16,093 nt of DNA from Sulfitobacter sp. (GTDB lineage Bacteria > Pseudomonadota > Alphaproteobacteria > Rhodobacterales > Rhodobacteraceae). Shown piece after piece: positions 1 through 6,870 of the stretch. Every line of letters starts with the position of its first letter. The first letter of the stretch is position 1. The stretch covers positions 1 to 16,093 of the forward strand of contig JAPKCR010000005.1 in the NCBI GenBank assembly GCA_026421135.1, written 5' to 3'. A model generated the notes under the pieces. It searched no databases, was not told the origin of the DNA, and saw nothing but the letters and a program-made list of their open reading frames with translations. A program made the translations under genes and the position numbers.

Positions 1-683
1 GGATCACCGGGGCCACCGCCGACAAAAGCGATGTGACCGGGACGGGCAGCGCGGGTCAGGTGATCAGCCAGCAAGTCATCAAGGGCGTTGCCAACGGCCA
101 CTTCGCCATCGACGACCGCACGGGGGCCTGCGTTGAAATAATAGTCGCGCCAGAAATCGCGGCGGGGGCGGCCAAAGGGCAGGGCGTCTGCCATCTTGCG
201 AAAGCCTTTGCCGATGCGCGCCAACGTTCCAAGGGTCGCGGGCAGGCGTTCCTCAAGATCGGCCTTAATAGCGCGGGCCAAGACGGGCGCAGCCCCTTCG
301 GTGCCGATGGCGATGGTGACGGGGTCACGGTCGACAATGGCAGGCGTGATAAAGGCACTGTCGTGCAGGTTATCGACGATGTTGACCAATGCGCCTTCGG
401 CCCGTGCAATGGCAGCGGTGCGGGCGTCTTCGATGGCGTCTTCGTCAGCGGCATAGAACAGTTTCGCGGACAGAACATCGCCAAGCCGGAGCGCGCGGGC
501 GTGCAGCGTGATGTGGCCTGCCTTGTCCCATTGCACCAGTTCTGGCGCGGGATCTGTGGCATAGACGCATATCTCGGCTTCGGATTTCATGAGCAGGCGC
601 AATTTGGCCATCGCAGCCTCTCCGCCGCCTGCCAATACGATACGTTGCCCTTTGGTCGATAGGAAGATTGGGAAGTGATCCAT
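1..683 (-). CDS. cysG: Siroheme synthase CysG (5' part, cut by window edge)
   Basis: The protein makes siroheme, the cofactor of sulfite and nitrite reductases: the N-terminal part oxidises precorrin-2 with NAD and inserts Fe2+, and the C-terminal part methylates uroporphyrinogen III. Reading in from position 683 gives 227 open codons up to the left edge, starting MDHFPIFL. A glycine-rich NAD-binding motif (GGGEAAMAKLR) lies near residues 19-29, and NIVDN at 101-105 puts an aspartate at residue 104, as in Salmonella CysG. Thr128 seems to sit where Salmonella has Ser128. The sequence reaches VGGGPGD at 221-227, the opening motif of the methyltransferase domain, so the gene is the fused type. 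The start has an AAGGA about 7 bases upstream. The gene is divergent from an Lrp regulator; in Rhodobacterales cysG usually leads a sulfite-reduction operon, which would lie beyond the left edge. Confidence 0.93.
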   Translation of the reverse strand, partial: MDHFPIFLSTKGQRIVLAGGGEAAMAKLRLLMKSEAEICVYATDPAPELVQWDKAGHITLHARALRLGDVLSAKLFYAADEDAIEDARTAAIARAEGALVNIVDNLHDSAFITPAIVDRDPVTIAIGTEGAAPVLARAIKADLEERLPATLGTLARIGKGFRKMADALPFGRPRRDFWRDYYFNAGPRAVVDGEVAVGNALDDLLADHLTRAARPGHIAFVGGGPGD

Positions 684-714
684 GATGCTGTCCTTGCGCT
701 TTCCTTGCGGTATA

Positions 715-734
715 TATAGGAAATTATTCCTATA
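715..734. promoter_or_regulatory. Inverted repeat resembling an Lrp operator
   Basis: Two perfect 8-base arms (TATAGGAA and TTCCTATA) flank the spacer ATTA. The core TAGGAAATTATTCCTA (717-732) resembles the E. coli Lrp consensus YAGHAWATTWTDCTR, with one extra base in the centre. It lies between cysG and the divergent Lrp/AsnC gene, a typical place for such a regulator to bind. That it is bound by the neighbouring regulator is inference. Confidence 0.55.
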
Positions 735-743
735 GAGCGCTAG

Positions 744-772
744 ATGTCTGGACATATAAGAACATACGTTCT
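744..772. promoter_or_regulatory. Two further inverted repeats in the cysG/Lrp spacer
   Basis: ATGTC-TG-GACAT (744-755) and AGAAC-ATAC-GTTCT (759-772) each have perfect 5-base arms and follow the larger palindrome at 715-734. Lrp-family octamers often bind several sites in a row, so the three may form one operator region. No clear -35/-10 pair could be assigned among them. Confidence 0.4.
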
Positions 773-822
773 AATTCACCGCCAAGTTGGAACAGAAGAC
801 CACAAACCAAAGGATACGCAGA

Positions 823-1284
823 ATGGACGTTCGTATAGACGATGTAGACCGGAAAATCTTGGCGCAGCTACAACGGGATGCAAGCCAGTCTTTGGACGAT
901 ATTGCCCGTGAAGTAGGGTCTTCCAAGACGCCCGTCTGGAACCGGATTCGCAAATTGCGCGAAGCTGGCGTGATCGGTCAGCATACGGTTGTGCTGGATG
1001 CCGAGGCCTTGGGGTTCGAGGCGTGTTTCTTTGTCCTGATCCGCACGTCAGAACACGAGGCCGACTGGCAGGCCAAATTCCTCAAGGCGCTGCAAGATCG
1101 CCCCGAAGTGCAAGAGGCGCACCGTTTGGCGGGCGATATCGACTATATCCTCAAGGTGCTGGTCAAGAACGCGCGAGCCTACGATGCGTTCTATCAGGCG
1201 CTGATTTCTGAGGTGCGTGTACATAACGTCACGGCCCTGCTGTCGATGGAGCAGATCAAATCGACGACCATGCTGCCGCTATAA
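823..1284 (+). CDS. Lrp/AsnC family transcriptional regulator
   Basis: This 153-residue protein has the usual Lrp/AsnC layout. A helix-turn-helix lies at about residues 22-45 (SLDDIAREVGSSKTPVWNRI), and a RAM/AsnC effector and oligomerisation domain spans about 66-140, including GDIDYILKV, a conserved ligand-pocket stretch. The ATG at 823 is preferred over the in-frame TTG at 787 because AAAGGA lies 8 bases before it and the protein then begins like other family members. The gene is divergent from cysG across 139 bases that hold three inverted repeats. This suggests it controls cysG, and any sulfite-reduction genes behind it, together with itself. The effector, possibly a sulfur amino acid, cannot be read from the sequence. 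Its stop lies 7 bases from that of the convergent P450 gene, and no terminator is visible between them. Confidence 0.93.
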   Translation: MDVRIDDVDRKILAQLQRDASQSLDDIAREVGSSKTPVWNRIRKLREAGVIGQHTVVLDAEALGFEACFFVLIRTSEHEADWQAKFLKALQDRPEVQEAHRLAGDIDYILKVLVKNARAYDAFYQALISEVRVHNVTALLSMEQIKSTTMLPL

Positions 1285-1291
1285 TCCGAGC

Positions 1292-2473
1292 CTAGATTTC
1301 CACCATCAGACGTTCAAGTTTGTGGAAATGATAGCTGTTAGCATAGCGTGGTGGTTCGATCAGGCGCAGCCGGGGCGCGTGGTTAAACAGCGCGCGCAGC
1401 CCGATCTGCATTTCAAGCCGCGCGAGTGGAGCACCGACGCAAAAATGCAGACCCCCGCCAAATGCCGCGTGGGGTTTCACGGGGCGTGCGGGGTCAAAGC
1501 AGTCGGGGTCGGGATACACGGCAGTGTCACGACCCGCAGCGCCCAGCACGAGTGCGATTTTCTTGCCCTTTTCCAGAGTGATACCGTTCAGGTCTATATC
1601 CTCATAGGCAAAGCGTTCGAAGACATGCAGGGGGGGATCATAGCGCAGGATCTCTTCGGTAGTGGCAGCAACTGTATCTGATTGAAACGCGGTCAACGGC
1701 GTGTTGTGGGTCAGCGCGCAGGCCACCCCGTTGCCAAGCGCATGCACTGTTGCCTCGTGCCCCGCATTCAGCAGCAGGATACAAGTGCCGATCAGCGCGT
1801 CCGTGCTCAGGCGCTCGCCATCTTCCTCGGCGGCAATCAGTTGCGTGATCAGATCATCCCGCGGGTCCGACCGGCGCTGATCAACATAACCGCGCAGAAA
1901 TGCGGCGAAATCCGCAGCCGCCTGATTTGCAGCGTCCTCGATCGCGCGGGTACGCCCCGTTTGATAGATCGCGACCATCGCGTTTGACCAGCGCAGCAAG
2001 TCGGGCCACATGTTCTCGGGCACGCCCAGTAGCCGTGCGATGATGTGCACGGGCAGTTGGGTACAAAAGGCGGGGATCAAATCGAAAGGCCCTTGGGGCA
2101 GGGCGGCCAACAGCTCGGTGGTGACGCCCTCGATTTCGGGGGCAAGGGCTGCGATCCGGCGCGAAGTGAAGGCCCGCAGAACCAGACCGCGCAGGCGGGT
2201 GTGGGTGGGTGGTTCCAACTCTAACATCGAATGTTGATCGACAGCGTGAAAATCAGCCAGATGCGCAGGGACAGGCTGGCGCTGATCGGCGGGAATTTCA
2301 CGACCCAACCGTCTGTCGCGCAGCAACGCCTGAACCGTTTCGGCATCAAAGGCGGCCAACATCCCATAGTCCTGCCAATACATCACCGGCCCATCCGCAC
2401 GGGCTCGCGCATAGGTGTCATAGGGATTTTGCACGAAATCAGGGTCTTGAGGGGACTGGTGAAGCGTTTTCAT
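1292..2473 (-). CDS. Cytochrome P450
   Basis: This soluble bacterial P450 of 393 residues has all structural signatures of the family. There is a C-helix HTRLR (His91, Arg95), the I-helix motif AGHEAT at 237-242, the K-helix ExxR (Glu274-Arg277), and the haem loop FGGGLHFCVG, whose Cys345 is the iron ligand. Alignment of AGHEAT on P450cam GGLDTV puts alanine at the usual oxygen-activating threonine, with a threonine one position later; several bacterial P450s share this. The ATG at 2473 (MKTLHQSP) is preferred over a TTG at 2524, which lies only 9 bases from the divergent dctB start. Neither candidate has a strong ribosome site. There is no ferredoxin or ferredoxin reductase gene nearby, so electrons must come from partners encoded elsewhere. 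The substrate is unknown. Confidence 0.94.
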   Translation of the reverse strand: MKTLHQSPQDPDFVQNPYDTYARARADGPVMYWQDYGMLAAFDAETVQALLRDRRLGREIPADQRQPVPAHLADFHAVDQHSMLELEPPTHTRLRGLVLRAFTSRRIAALAPEIEGVTTELLAALPQGPFDLIPAFCTQLPVHIIARLLGVPENMWPDLLRWSNAMVAIYQTGRTRAIEDAANQAAADFAAFLRGYVDQRRSDPRDDLITQLIAAEEDGERLSTDALIGTCILLLNAGHEATVHALGNGVACALTHNTPLTAFQSDTVAATTEEILRYDPPLHVFERFAYEDIDLNGITLEKGKKIALVLGAAGRDTAVYPDPDCFDPARPVKPHAAFGGGLHFCVGAPLARLEMQIGLRALFNHAPRLRLIEPPRYANSYHFHKLERLMVEI

Positions 2474-2533
2474 GAGGCGCAGGAATACCGCGCCCTCTGG
2501 TCTTTGCAAGCGGGTCTGTGCCAAATTACGAAA

Positions 2534-4288
2534 ATGAACACCGGATTGGGTCGCCGTATCGCGACATGGCTGATATTTTTAATGGTAGTTGCAGCCCTGT
2601 CCGCCGGGGTTTGGCGCTATGCCTATTTGCAGGGTCTTGAACAGCTTAGCGCGCGGGGCCGGGCGGATCTGTCCTTGGCCAGTGACCGTTTGGTGGGCCA
2701 ATTGCAACGCTATCGCGATTTGGCGGTGTTCTTGGCCGATCACCCGCAGGTCACTGATGTGTTGCGCAACAAGGCCCCCGGACCCGGGCGAGATTTCCTG
2801 CAAGATGTGGCGGACAAATCGGCGGCTTTGGATGTGCGTGTCGTCGATTTGGCTGGCCGCGTTCTGGCATCACCAAAAAGCGCGCCGGGCGCGGTATTGA
2901 TCGATCTGCCTTTTGTGCGTCGGGCCCTTCGCGGTGCGCTTGGCTGGGGTCACGGGCCAAGTCTGCCACTGACCGACCGCGCCTATTTTCACGCAGCACC
3001 AGTGTTTGATGAGGACGGTCTGGTTACCGGTGCGGTGGTGGTGTCGACCGATCTGAACGGCATCGACTATGACTGGCGCGGCAGCAATCCAGCGGCGTTT
3101 TTTACCGATAATGACGGCGTGGTGCAAATCGCCAACCGCTCGGAAATGCTGTTTTTGCAACGACCCGATGGCAAGCCGGGCCTGATCCGCGCCGACGGGG
3201 CCGCGTTGGATTTCGAGGCGGGGTATATCAAGGGCCATGAAATCTGGAAAATGGGGTGGGGCCCGTATTTGCCGGACGAGGCGCTGCACCTGACAAAACC
3301 ATTGCCCGTTGTGGGGTTCATTGGCGAAGTGTTGCTAGATGTCGCTCCGGCCCGCCGTTTGGCCGTGTCGCAGGCGGCGGCGGTGGCGGCGCTGTCATTG
3401 GCATTCGGAGCGTTGTTATTTTTGGCAACCGAACGGCGGCGGGCATTGGCGCATGCCAACACTCGGTTGGAACGTCAGGTCGTCAAACGCACGGCAGCCC
3501 TAAACGCCAGCAACGCCGAACTGCGCCGCGAAGCGACGGAACGCGAAGAGGCGCAAGCCGCCTTGCGCCGTGCACAGGCTGATCTGGTGCAGGCTGGCAA
3601 GCTATCCGCCTTGGGTCAGATGTCGGCTGGTATCAGTCATGAACTAAATCAACCACTCATGGCCATCCGGTCATTCGCGGAAAACGCAGGCGAGTTCATG
3701 GCCCGCGACAAGCCCGAGCGCGTGGCCGAGAATCTGTCGCGCATTTCCCAGATGGCTGACCGCATGGCGCGCATCATTCAAAACTTGCGGGCCTTCGCCC
3801 GGCAGGAAAGCGTGCCCCAAACCCAGGTGGATGTGACGCGGGTGATTGCCAGCGCGATTGAACTGACCGAGAACTATCTGGCCAAAGCCGAGGTAACGCT
3901 TGATTATACAGCGCCTGCAAACCCCGTCTGGGTTCGTGGCGGAGAGGTGCGCCTGAGCCAGGTGTTCGTGAACCTGATCACCAATGCGGCTGACGCCATG
4001 GCAGACGCGGAAACCCGCATGCTGACGATCTATATTGATCTAACCGACGGCGTATCGGTGCAATTTACGGACACCGGACCGGGGATTGAAATGCCCGACA
4101 AGATGTTTGACCCGTTTTATACCACGAAATCCGTCGGCGGCAGCAGCGGCATGGGGTTAGGCCTGTCGATCAGCTATGGGATCGTCCAAAGCTTTGGCGG
4201 GCAAATCCGTGGCACAAACCTTGACGAAGGCGGGGCAATGTTTTCTGTCCAACTTGAACGCGCAGAGATGACGGGGGTCGCCGCATGA
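2534..4288 (+). CDS. dctB: C4-dicarboxylate sensor histidine kinase DctB
   Basis: This 584-residue membrane kinase senses C4-dicarboxylates and phosphorylates the response regulator encoded next to it. A membrane helix at about residues 9-29 is followed by a roughly 240-residue periplasmic sensor region of the double-PAS/Cache kind known for DctB. A second helix lies at about 277-298 and a charged coiled-coil linker at about 300-355. The HisKA motif ISHELNQPL has the phospho-acceptor His369. The ATPase domain shows the N box (NLITNAADAM, Asn484), a G1 box DTGPG (513-517), an F box (FDPFYTTKS) and a G2 box GMGLGLS around 539-545. The reading frame is open upstream to 2231, but that part overlaps the P450 on the other strand; the ATG at 2534 directly precedes the first membrane helix. 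Its last bases overlap dctD by ATGA. Confidence 0.93.
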   Translation: MNTGLGRRIATWLIFLMVVAALSAGVWRYAYLQGLEQLSARGRADLSLASDRLVGQLQRYRDLAVFLADHPQVTDVLRNKAPGPGRDFLQDVADKSAALDVRVVDLAGRVLASPKSAPGAVLIDLPFVRRALRGALGWGHGPSLPLTDRAYFHAAPVFDEDGLVTGAVVVSTDLNGIDYDWRGSNPAAFFTDNDGVVQIANRSEMLFLQRPDGKPGLIRADGAALDFEAGYIKGHEIWKMGWGPYLPDEALHLTKPLPVVGFIGEVLLDVAPARRLAVSQAAAVAALSLAFGALLFLATERRRALAHANTRLERQVVKRTAALNASNAELRREATEREEAQAALRRAQADLVQAGKLSALGQMSAGISHELNQPLMAIRSFAENAGEFMARDKPERVAENLSRISQMADRMARIIQNLRAFARQESVPQTQVDVTRVIASAIELTENYLAKAEVTLDYTAPANPVWVRGGEVRLSQVFVNLITNAADAMADAETRMLTIYIDLTDGVSVQFTDTGPGIEMPDKMFDPFYTTKSVGGSSGMGLGLSISYGIVQSFGGQIRGTNLDEGGAMFSVQLERAEMTGVAA

Positions 4289-5514
4289 ACAGAACTGTTT
4301 TGCTGGTTGATGATGATGCCCATGTTCGCGAGGCTTTGGCCCAAACACTGGAACTGGCGGATGTTGACGTGATTGCGGCAGGGTCATTTGTGGCCTCGAA
4401 AGACCGCATTACCGCCGCTTTCGAGGGCATCATACTGTCAGACATGCGGATGCCCGGGCGCGACGGGTTTCATCTGTTGAATTATGCCCACGATCAAGAC
4501 CCAGACCTCCCGGTTATTTTGCTCACGGGCGAGGGGGACATTCCCATGGCCGTGCGCGCAATGGAGGCAGGTGCCTTTGATTTTCTCGAAAAACCCTGCG
4601 CGCCCGCAGCGCTATTGGCGGTGATTGAGCGGGCGTTGAAAACCCGTACACTCGTGTTGGAAAACCGACGGTTGTTGCAGATGGTGGAAAGCGGCGATCC
4701 GGCCGCGCGCCTGATTTTTGGCAGCTCTGCCCTGTCTGAAACCCTTCGGTCCAAGGTGCGGCGCGCGGCAATCACTGACGCCGAGGTGCTGGTCACTGGC
4801 CCCTATGGGTCGGGTATTTCCAAGGTGGCCGAGGTGATCCACCTGTCGTCGCCTCGCTCGAAAGCACCGTTTGTGAAACGCGCCTCGGGTGGATTGGCCC
4901 CCGCCGAACTGACCGACGCTCTTGCCATGGCAGCAGGGGGCAGCCTGTTTCTGGACGAGGTCACACAACTGCCCGCGCAAACGCAATTGACCCTGATTGA
5001 AGCGTTGGAAAGCGCGACCGAGGTTCGTTTAATCGCTGGTAGCACCCATGATCTGTCTGCCTTGGTGGGCGAGGGGCGTTTTCACGCCGATCTGTATTAC
5101 CGGCTGGAGGTGATGCCCGTGCGCATTCCGTCGCTGGCCGAACGTCCCGAAGATATTCCAATCCTGTTTCGCCGCTATGTCGATCAGGCGGCTGAACAAT
5201 CCGGCCTTCCCGTTCCGCCGATCCCGCCTCAGGTTGTCGCTGGTCTGATGGCGCGTGATTGGCCGGGAAATGCGCGCGCCTTGATGTCTGCGGCGATGCG
5301 GTTCGTCATGGGCGTAGCCGATGATACAGTGCCGGATGCAGAACTGGGTCTGGCCGAACAGATGGCCCAGGTTGAACAGTCGTTGCTGCGTGCCGCGCTT
5401 AAGCGGGCAGGTGGGCAGGCAAGCGCTGCCGCCTTGGCGTTGAAGTTGCCGCGCAAGACATTCTACGACAAGCTGACCCGCTATGGGATTCGCCCCGAGG
5501 ATTACCGCAACTGA
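4285..5514 (+). CDS. dctD: DctD-like response regulator with degenerate AAA+ domain
   Basis: This 409-residue partner of DctB is built as receiver, AAA+ domain and Fis-type DNA-binding domain. The receiver is complete: acidic pocket Asp9-Asp11, phospho-acceptor Asp53 in LSDMRMPG, Thr81 and Lys103. The AAA+ domain (about 145-340) is degenerate. The Walker A region GPYGSGIS (172-179) has Ile178 where the catalytic lysine belongs. The stretch between FVKRASGG and GGSLFLDEV lacks the sigma54-contacting GAFTGA loop and is about 20 residues short. FHADLYYRL has His267 at the usual first arginine, although Walker B (LFLDE, 221-225) and WPGNAR (326-331) remain. The C-terminal helix-turn-helix lies at about 380-402. 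The protein is therefore probably a phosphorylation-controlled DNA binder rather than a sigma54 activator. Rhodobacter capsulatus NtrC is a known relative lacking GAFTGA that works with sigma70. The start overlaps dctB by ATGA. Confidence 0.9.
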   Translation: MNRTVLLVDDDAHVREALAQTLELADVDVIAAGSFVASKDRITAAFEGIILSDMRMPGRDGFHLLNYAHDQDPDLPVILLTGEGDIPMAVRAMEAGAFDFLEKPCAPAALLAVIERALKTRTLVLENRRLLQMVESGDPAARLIFGSSALSETLRSKVRRAAITDAEVLVTGPYGSGISKVAEVIHLSSPRSKAPFVKRASGGLAPAELTDALAMAAGGSLFLDEVTQLPAQTQLTLIEALESATEVRLIAGSTHDLSALVGEGRFHADLYYRLEVMPVRIPSLAERPEDIPILFRRYVDQAAEQSGLPVPPIPPQVVAGLMARDWPGNARALMSAAMRFVMGVADDTVPDAELGLAEQMAQVEQSLLRAALKRAGGQASAAALALKLPRKTFYDKLTRYGIRPEDYRN

Positions 5515-5517
5515 GGG

Positions 5518-5567
5518 TGTGCGATTTTCCGCACAGGTTGCCCCACGCGCGTGCGGCTTTTCGCACA
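5518..5567. promoter_or_regulatory. Tandem operators upstream of dctP (probable DctD sites)
   Basis: Two matching inverted repeats follow the dctD stop at once. TGTGCG-ATTTTC-CGCACA lies at 5518-5535 and CGTGCG-GCTTTT-CGCACA at 5550-5567, the second with one mismatch in the outermost pair. Their centres are 32 bases apart, close to three helical turns, so two dimers would sit on the same face of the DNA. Placement between a Fis-domain regulator and the transporter it should control makes DctD the obvious candidate; binding is inferred. Confidence 0.6.
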
Positions 5568-5596
5568 CCGCATCCCAGGACGGGTCGGTCAGCATC

Positions 5597-5610
5597 AGCG
5601 GATTTCCGCT
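5597..5610. promoter_or_regulatory. Third GCG-N6-CGC palindrome upstream of dctP
   Basis: AGCGGATTTCCGCT is a palindrome with perfect 6-base arms. It shares the GCG-N6-CGC core and TTT-containing spacer of the two sites at 5518-5567. Its centre is 45 bases from that of the second site and nearest to the dctP promoter. It lacks the outer TGT/ACA bases, so it may be a weaker site for the same protein. Confidence 0.45.
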
Positions 5611-5665
5611 AAGGCAAAGAAAAGACACTGTTTTCCGAGGCATAGGTGCCGCAGCCATCACAGGC

Positions 5666-5694
5666 TTGTGAGATCTGATTAATAACGCTCTACT
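5666..5694 (+). promoter_or_regulatory. Candidate sigma70-type promoter of dctP
   Basis: TTGTGA (5666-5671) and TCTACT (5689-5694) are separated by 17 bases and each match four of six consensus positions. Transcription would start near 5701, giving a leader of about 60 bases. A weaker sigma54-like element, GG-N10-GC at 5639-5652 (AGGCAT then CCGCA), lies upstream and cannot be excluded. Confidence 0.4.
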
Positions 5695-5703
5695 CCCGCC
5701 ATC

Positions 5704-5723
5704 GCAGTCGGAGGCCCGACTGC
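5704..5723 (+). other. Hairpin in the dctP leader
   Basis: GCAGTCGG and CCGACTGC are perfect 8-base arms around an AGGC loop. No T-run follows, so it is not a terminator. If transcription starts near 5701 the hairpin would sit at the very 5' end of the mRNA, where such structures often slow RNase E decay. The dctP ribosome site (GGGAGGAG, 5748-5755) lies well downstream and stays free. Confidence 0.5.
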
Positions 5724-5761
5724 CGAGACCTTAAAATCAGTTCTCTGGGAGGAGACACCAC

Positions 5762-6763
5762 ATGAAATTTTTGACAACAGCCGCAGTCGCGCTGACCCTT
5801 TCCGTGAGCGCAGGTGCCGTATCGGCCGCATGTGATGACGGTGAAATCCTGATCAAGTTCAGCCACGTAACAAACACCGACAAGCACCCCAAAGGCATCG
5901 CCGCGACACTGCTTGCCGAGCGCGTGAACGAAGAGATGAACGGCAAAGCCTGCATGGAAGTGTTCCCGAACTCGACATTGTACAACGATGATCAGGTTCT
6001 TGAGGCAATGCTGCAAGGCGACGTTCAATTGGCGGCCCCGTCGCTGTCCAAATTCGAGCAGTTCACCAAGCAATTCCGCATCTTTGACCTTCCCTTCATG
6101 TTCAAGAACATCAACGCCGTAGACGAATTCCAGAACTCCGAAACGGGTCAGGCGATGAAGGCATCGATGGAACGTCGCGGTCTGTCCGGCCTGCAGTTCT
6201 GGCACAATGGCATGAAACAGATGTCTGCCAACAAGCCATTGAACGTACCATCCGACGCTAACGGTCTGAAATTCCGCGTTCAGGCGTCTGATGTGATCAA
6301 GGCACAGATGGAGGCGATCGGCGTTTCCCCACAGCCTATGGCATTCTCCGAAGTGTACGGCGCGCTGCAAACCGGCGTTGTGGACGGTCAGGAAAACACA
6401 TGGTCCAACATCTATGGCCAGAAGTTTTTCGAAGTACAGGACGGTATCACCGAAACCAACCACGGTGTTCTGGACTATATGGTCGTGACATCCACTGACT
6501 GGTGGAACAGCCTGCCAGACGATGTACGCACTCAGTTGGCTACAATTCTGGAAGAAGTCACAACCACACGCAACGCAGCCGTTGGTGAAGTTGATGCCGA
6601 AGCACGCCAGGCGATTCTGGATGCCGGATCCAAGATCATCGAACTGGACGCAGATGCGCGTCAAGTTTGGGTTGATGCAATGATGCCAGTATGGACCGAA
6701 TTCACAGCAGATGTGGGTCAGGAAAACATCGACGCAGCACAGGCAATTAACGCCAAGCACTAA
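5762..6763 (+). CDS. dctP: TRAP transporter substrate-binding protein DctP
   Basis: This 333-residue periplasmic protein captures C4-dicarboxylates (succinate, malate, fumarate) and delivers them to DctQM. A Sec signal peptide covers residues 1-22 with a likely cut after VSA, before ACDDG. The body matches the DctP family: FSHVTNTDKHPKG near the mature N-terminus, LKFRVQ with Arg172 at the place of the conserved arginine that binds the substrate carboxylate, and VDGQENTWSN on the hinge side. The ribosome site GGGAGGAG lies 7 bases before the ATG and is among the strongest in the window, which suits a highly expressed binding protein. A strong terminator follows the stop. The dicarboxylate assignment rests on family resemblance and on the adjacent DctBD system; a related acid is possible. 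Confidence 0.95.
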   Translation: MKFLTTAAVALTLSVSAGAVSAACDDGEILIKFSHVTNTDKHPKGIAATLLAERVNEEMNGKACMEVFPNSTLYNDDQVLEAMLQGDVQLAAPSLSKFEQFTKQFRIFDLPFMFKNINAVDEFQNSETGQAMKASMERRGLSGLQFWHNGMKQMSANKPLNVPSDANGLKFRVQASDVIKAQMEAIGVSPQPMAFSEVYGALQTGVVDGQENTWSNIYGQKFFEVQDGITETNHGVLDYMVVTSTDWWNSLPDDVRTQLATILEEVTTTRNAAVGEVDAEARQAILDAGSKIIELDADARQVWVDAMMPVWTEFTADVGQENIDAAQAINAKH

Positions 6764-6775
6764 GACGTCTCGATC

Positions 6776-6809
6776 AGTGTCCCGCCCGCAATGGGCGGGA
6801 CACTTTTTT
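6776..6809 (+). terminator. Rho-independent terminator between dctP and dctQ
   Basis: A perfect 12-base stem (6776-6787 with 6793-6804) closes a GCAAT loop and runs into six T. It lies 12 bases after the dctP stop and 61 bases before the dctQ start, inside the transport operon. Partial read-through would give more binding protein than membrane subunits, as seen in many binding-protein operons. Confidence 0.92.
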
Positions 6810-6870
6810 CATCTGGCAGCCGGGACACCCTGTGCATTAGCCAGCTTTCTGCATTTCAGCGGAGTTTCTC

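Noticed and set aside
33..662. Long plus-strand open frame of 209 codons
   Set aside because: It lies opposite cysG, whose minus-strand translation matches siroheme synthase residue by residue; the plus-strand product resembles no family and is a shadow in GC-rich DNA.
1285..1291. Possible terminator between the convergent Lrp and P450 genes
   Set aside because: Only 7 bases separate the stops and no stem with a T-run is visible on either strand nearby.
2231..2533. N-terminal extension of the dctB frame by about 100 codons
   Set aside because: It overlaps the conserved N-terminal part of the P450 on the other strand and adds residues before the first membrane helix without family resemblance.
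5690..6760. Open frame of 356 codons on the minus strand
   Set aside because: It is opposite dctP, which has a signal peptide, a strong ribosome site and full family match; the antisense product is rich in Cys and His and matches nothing known.
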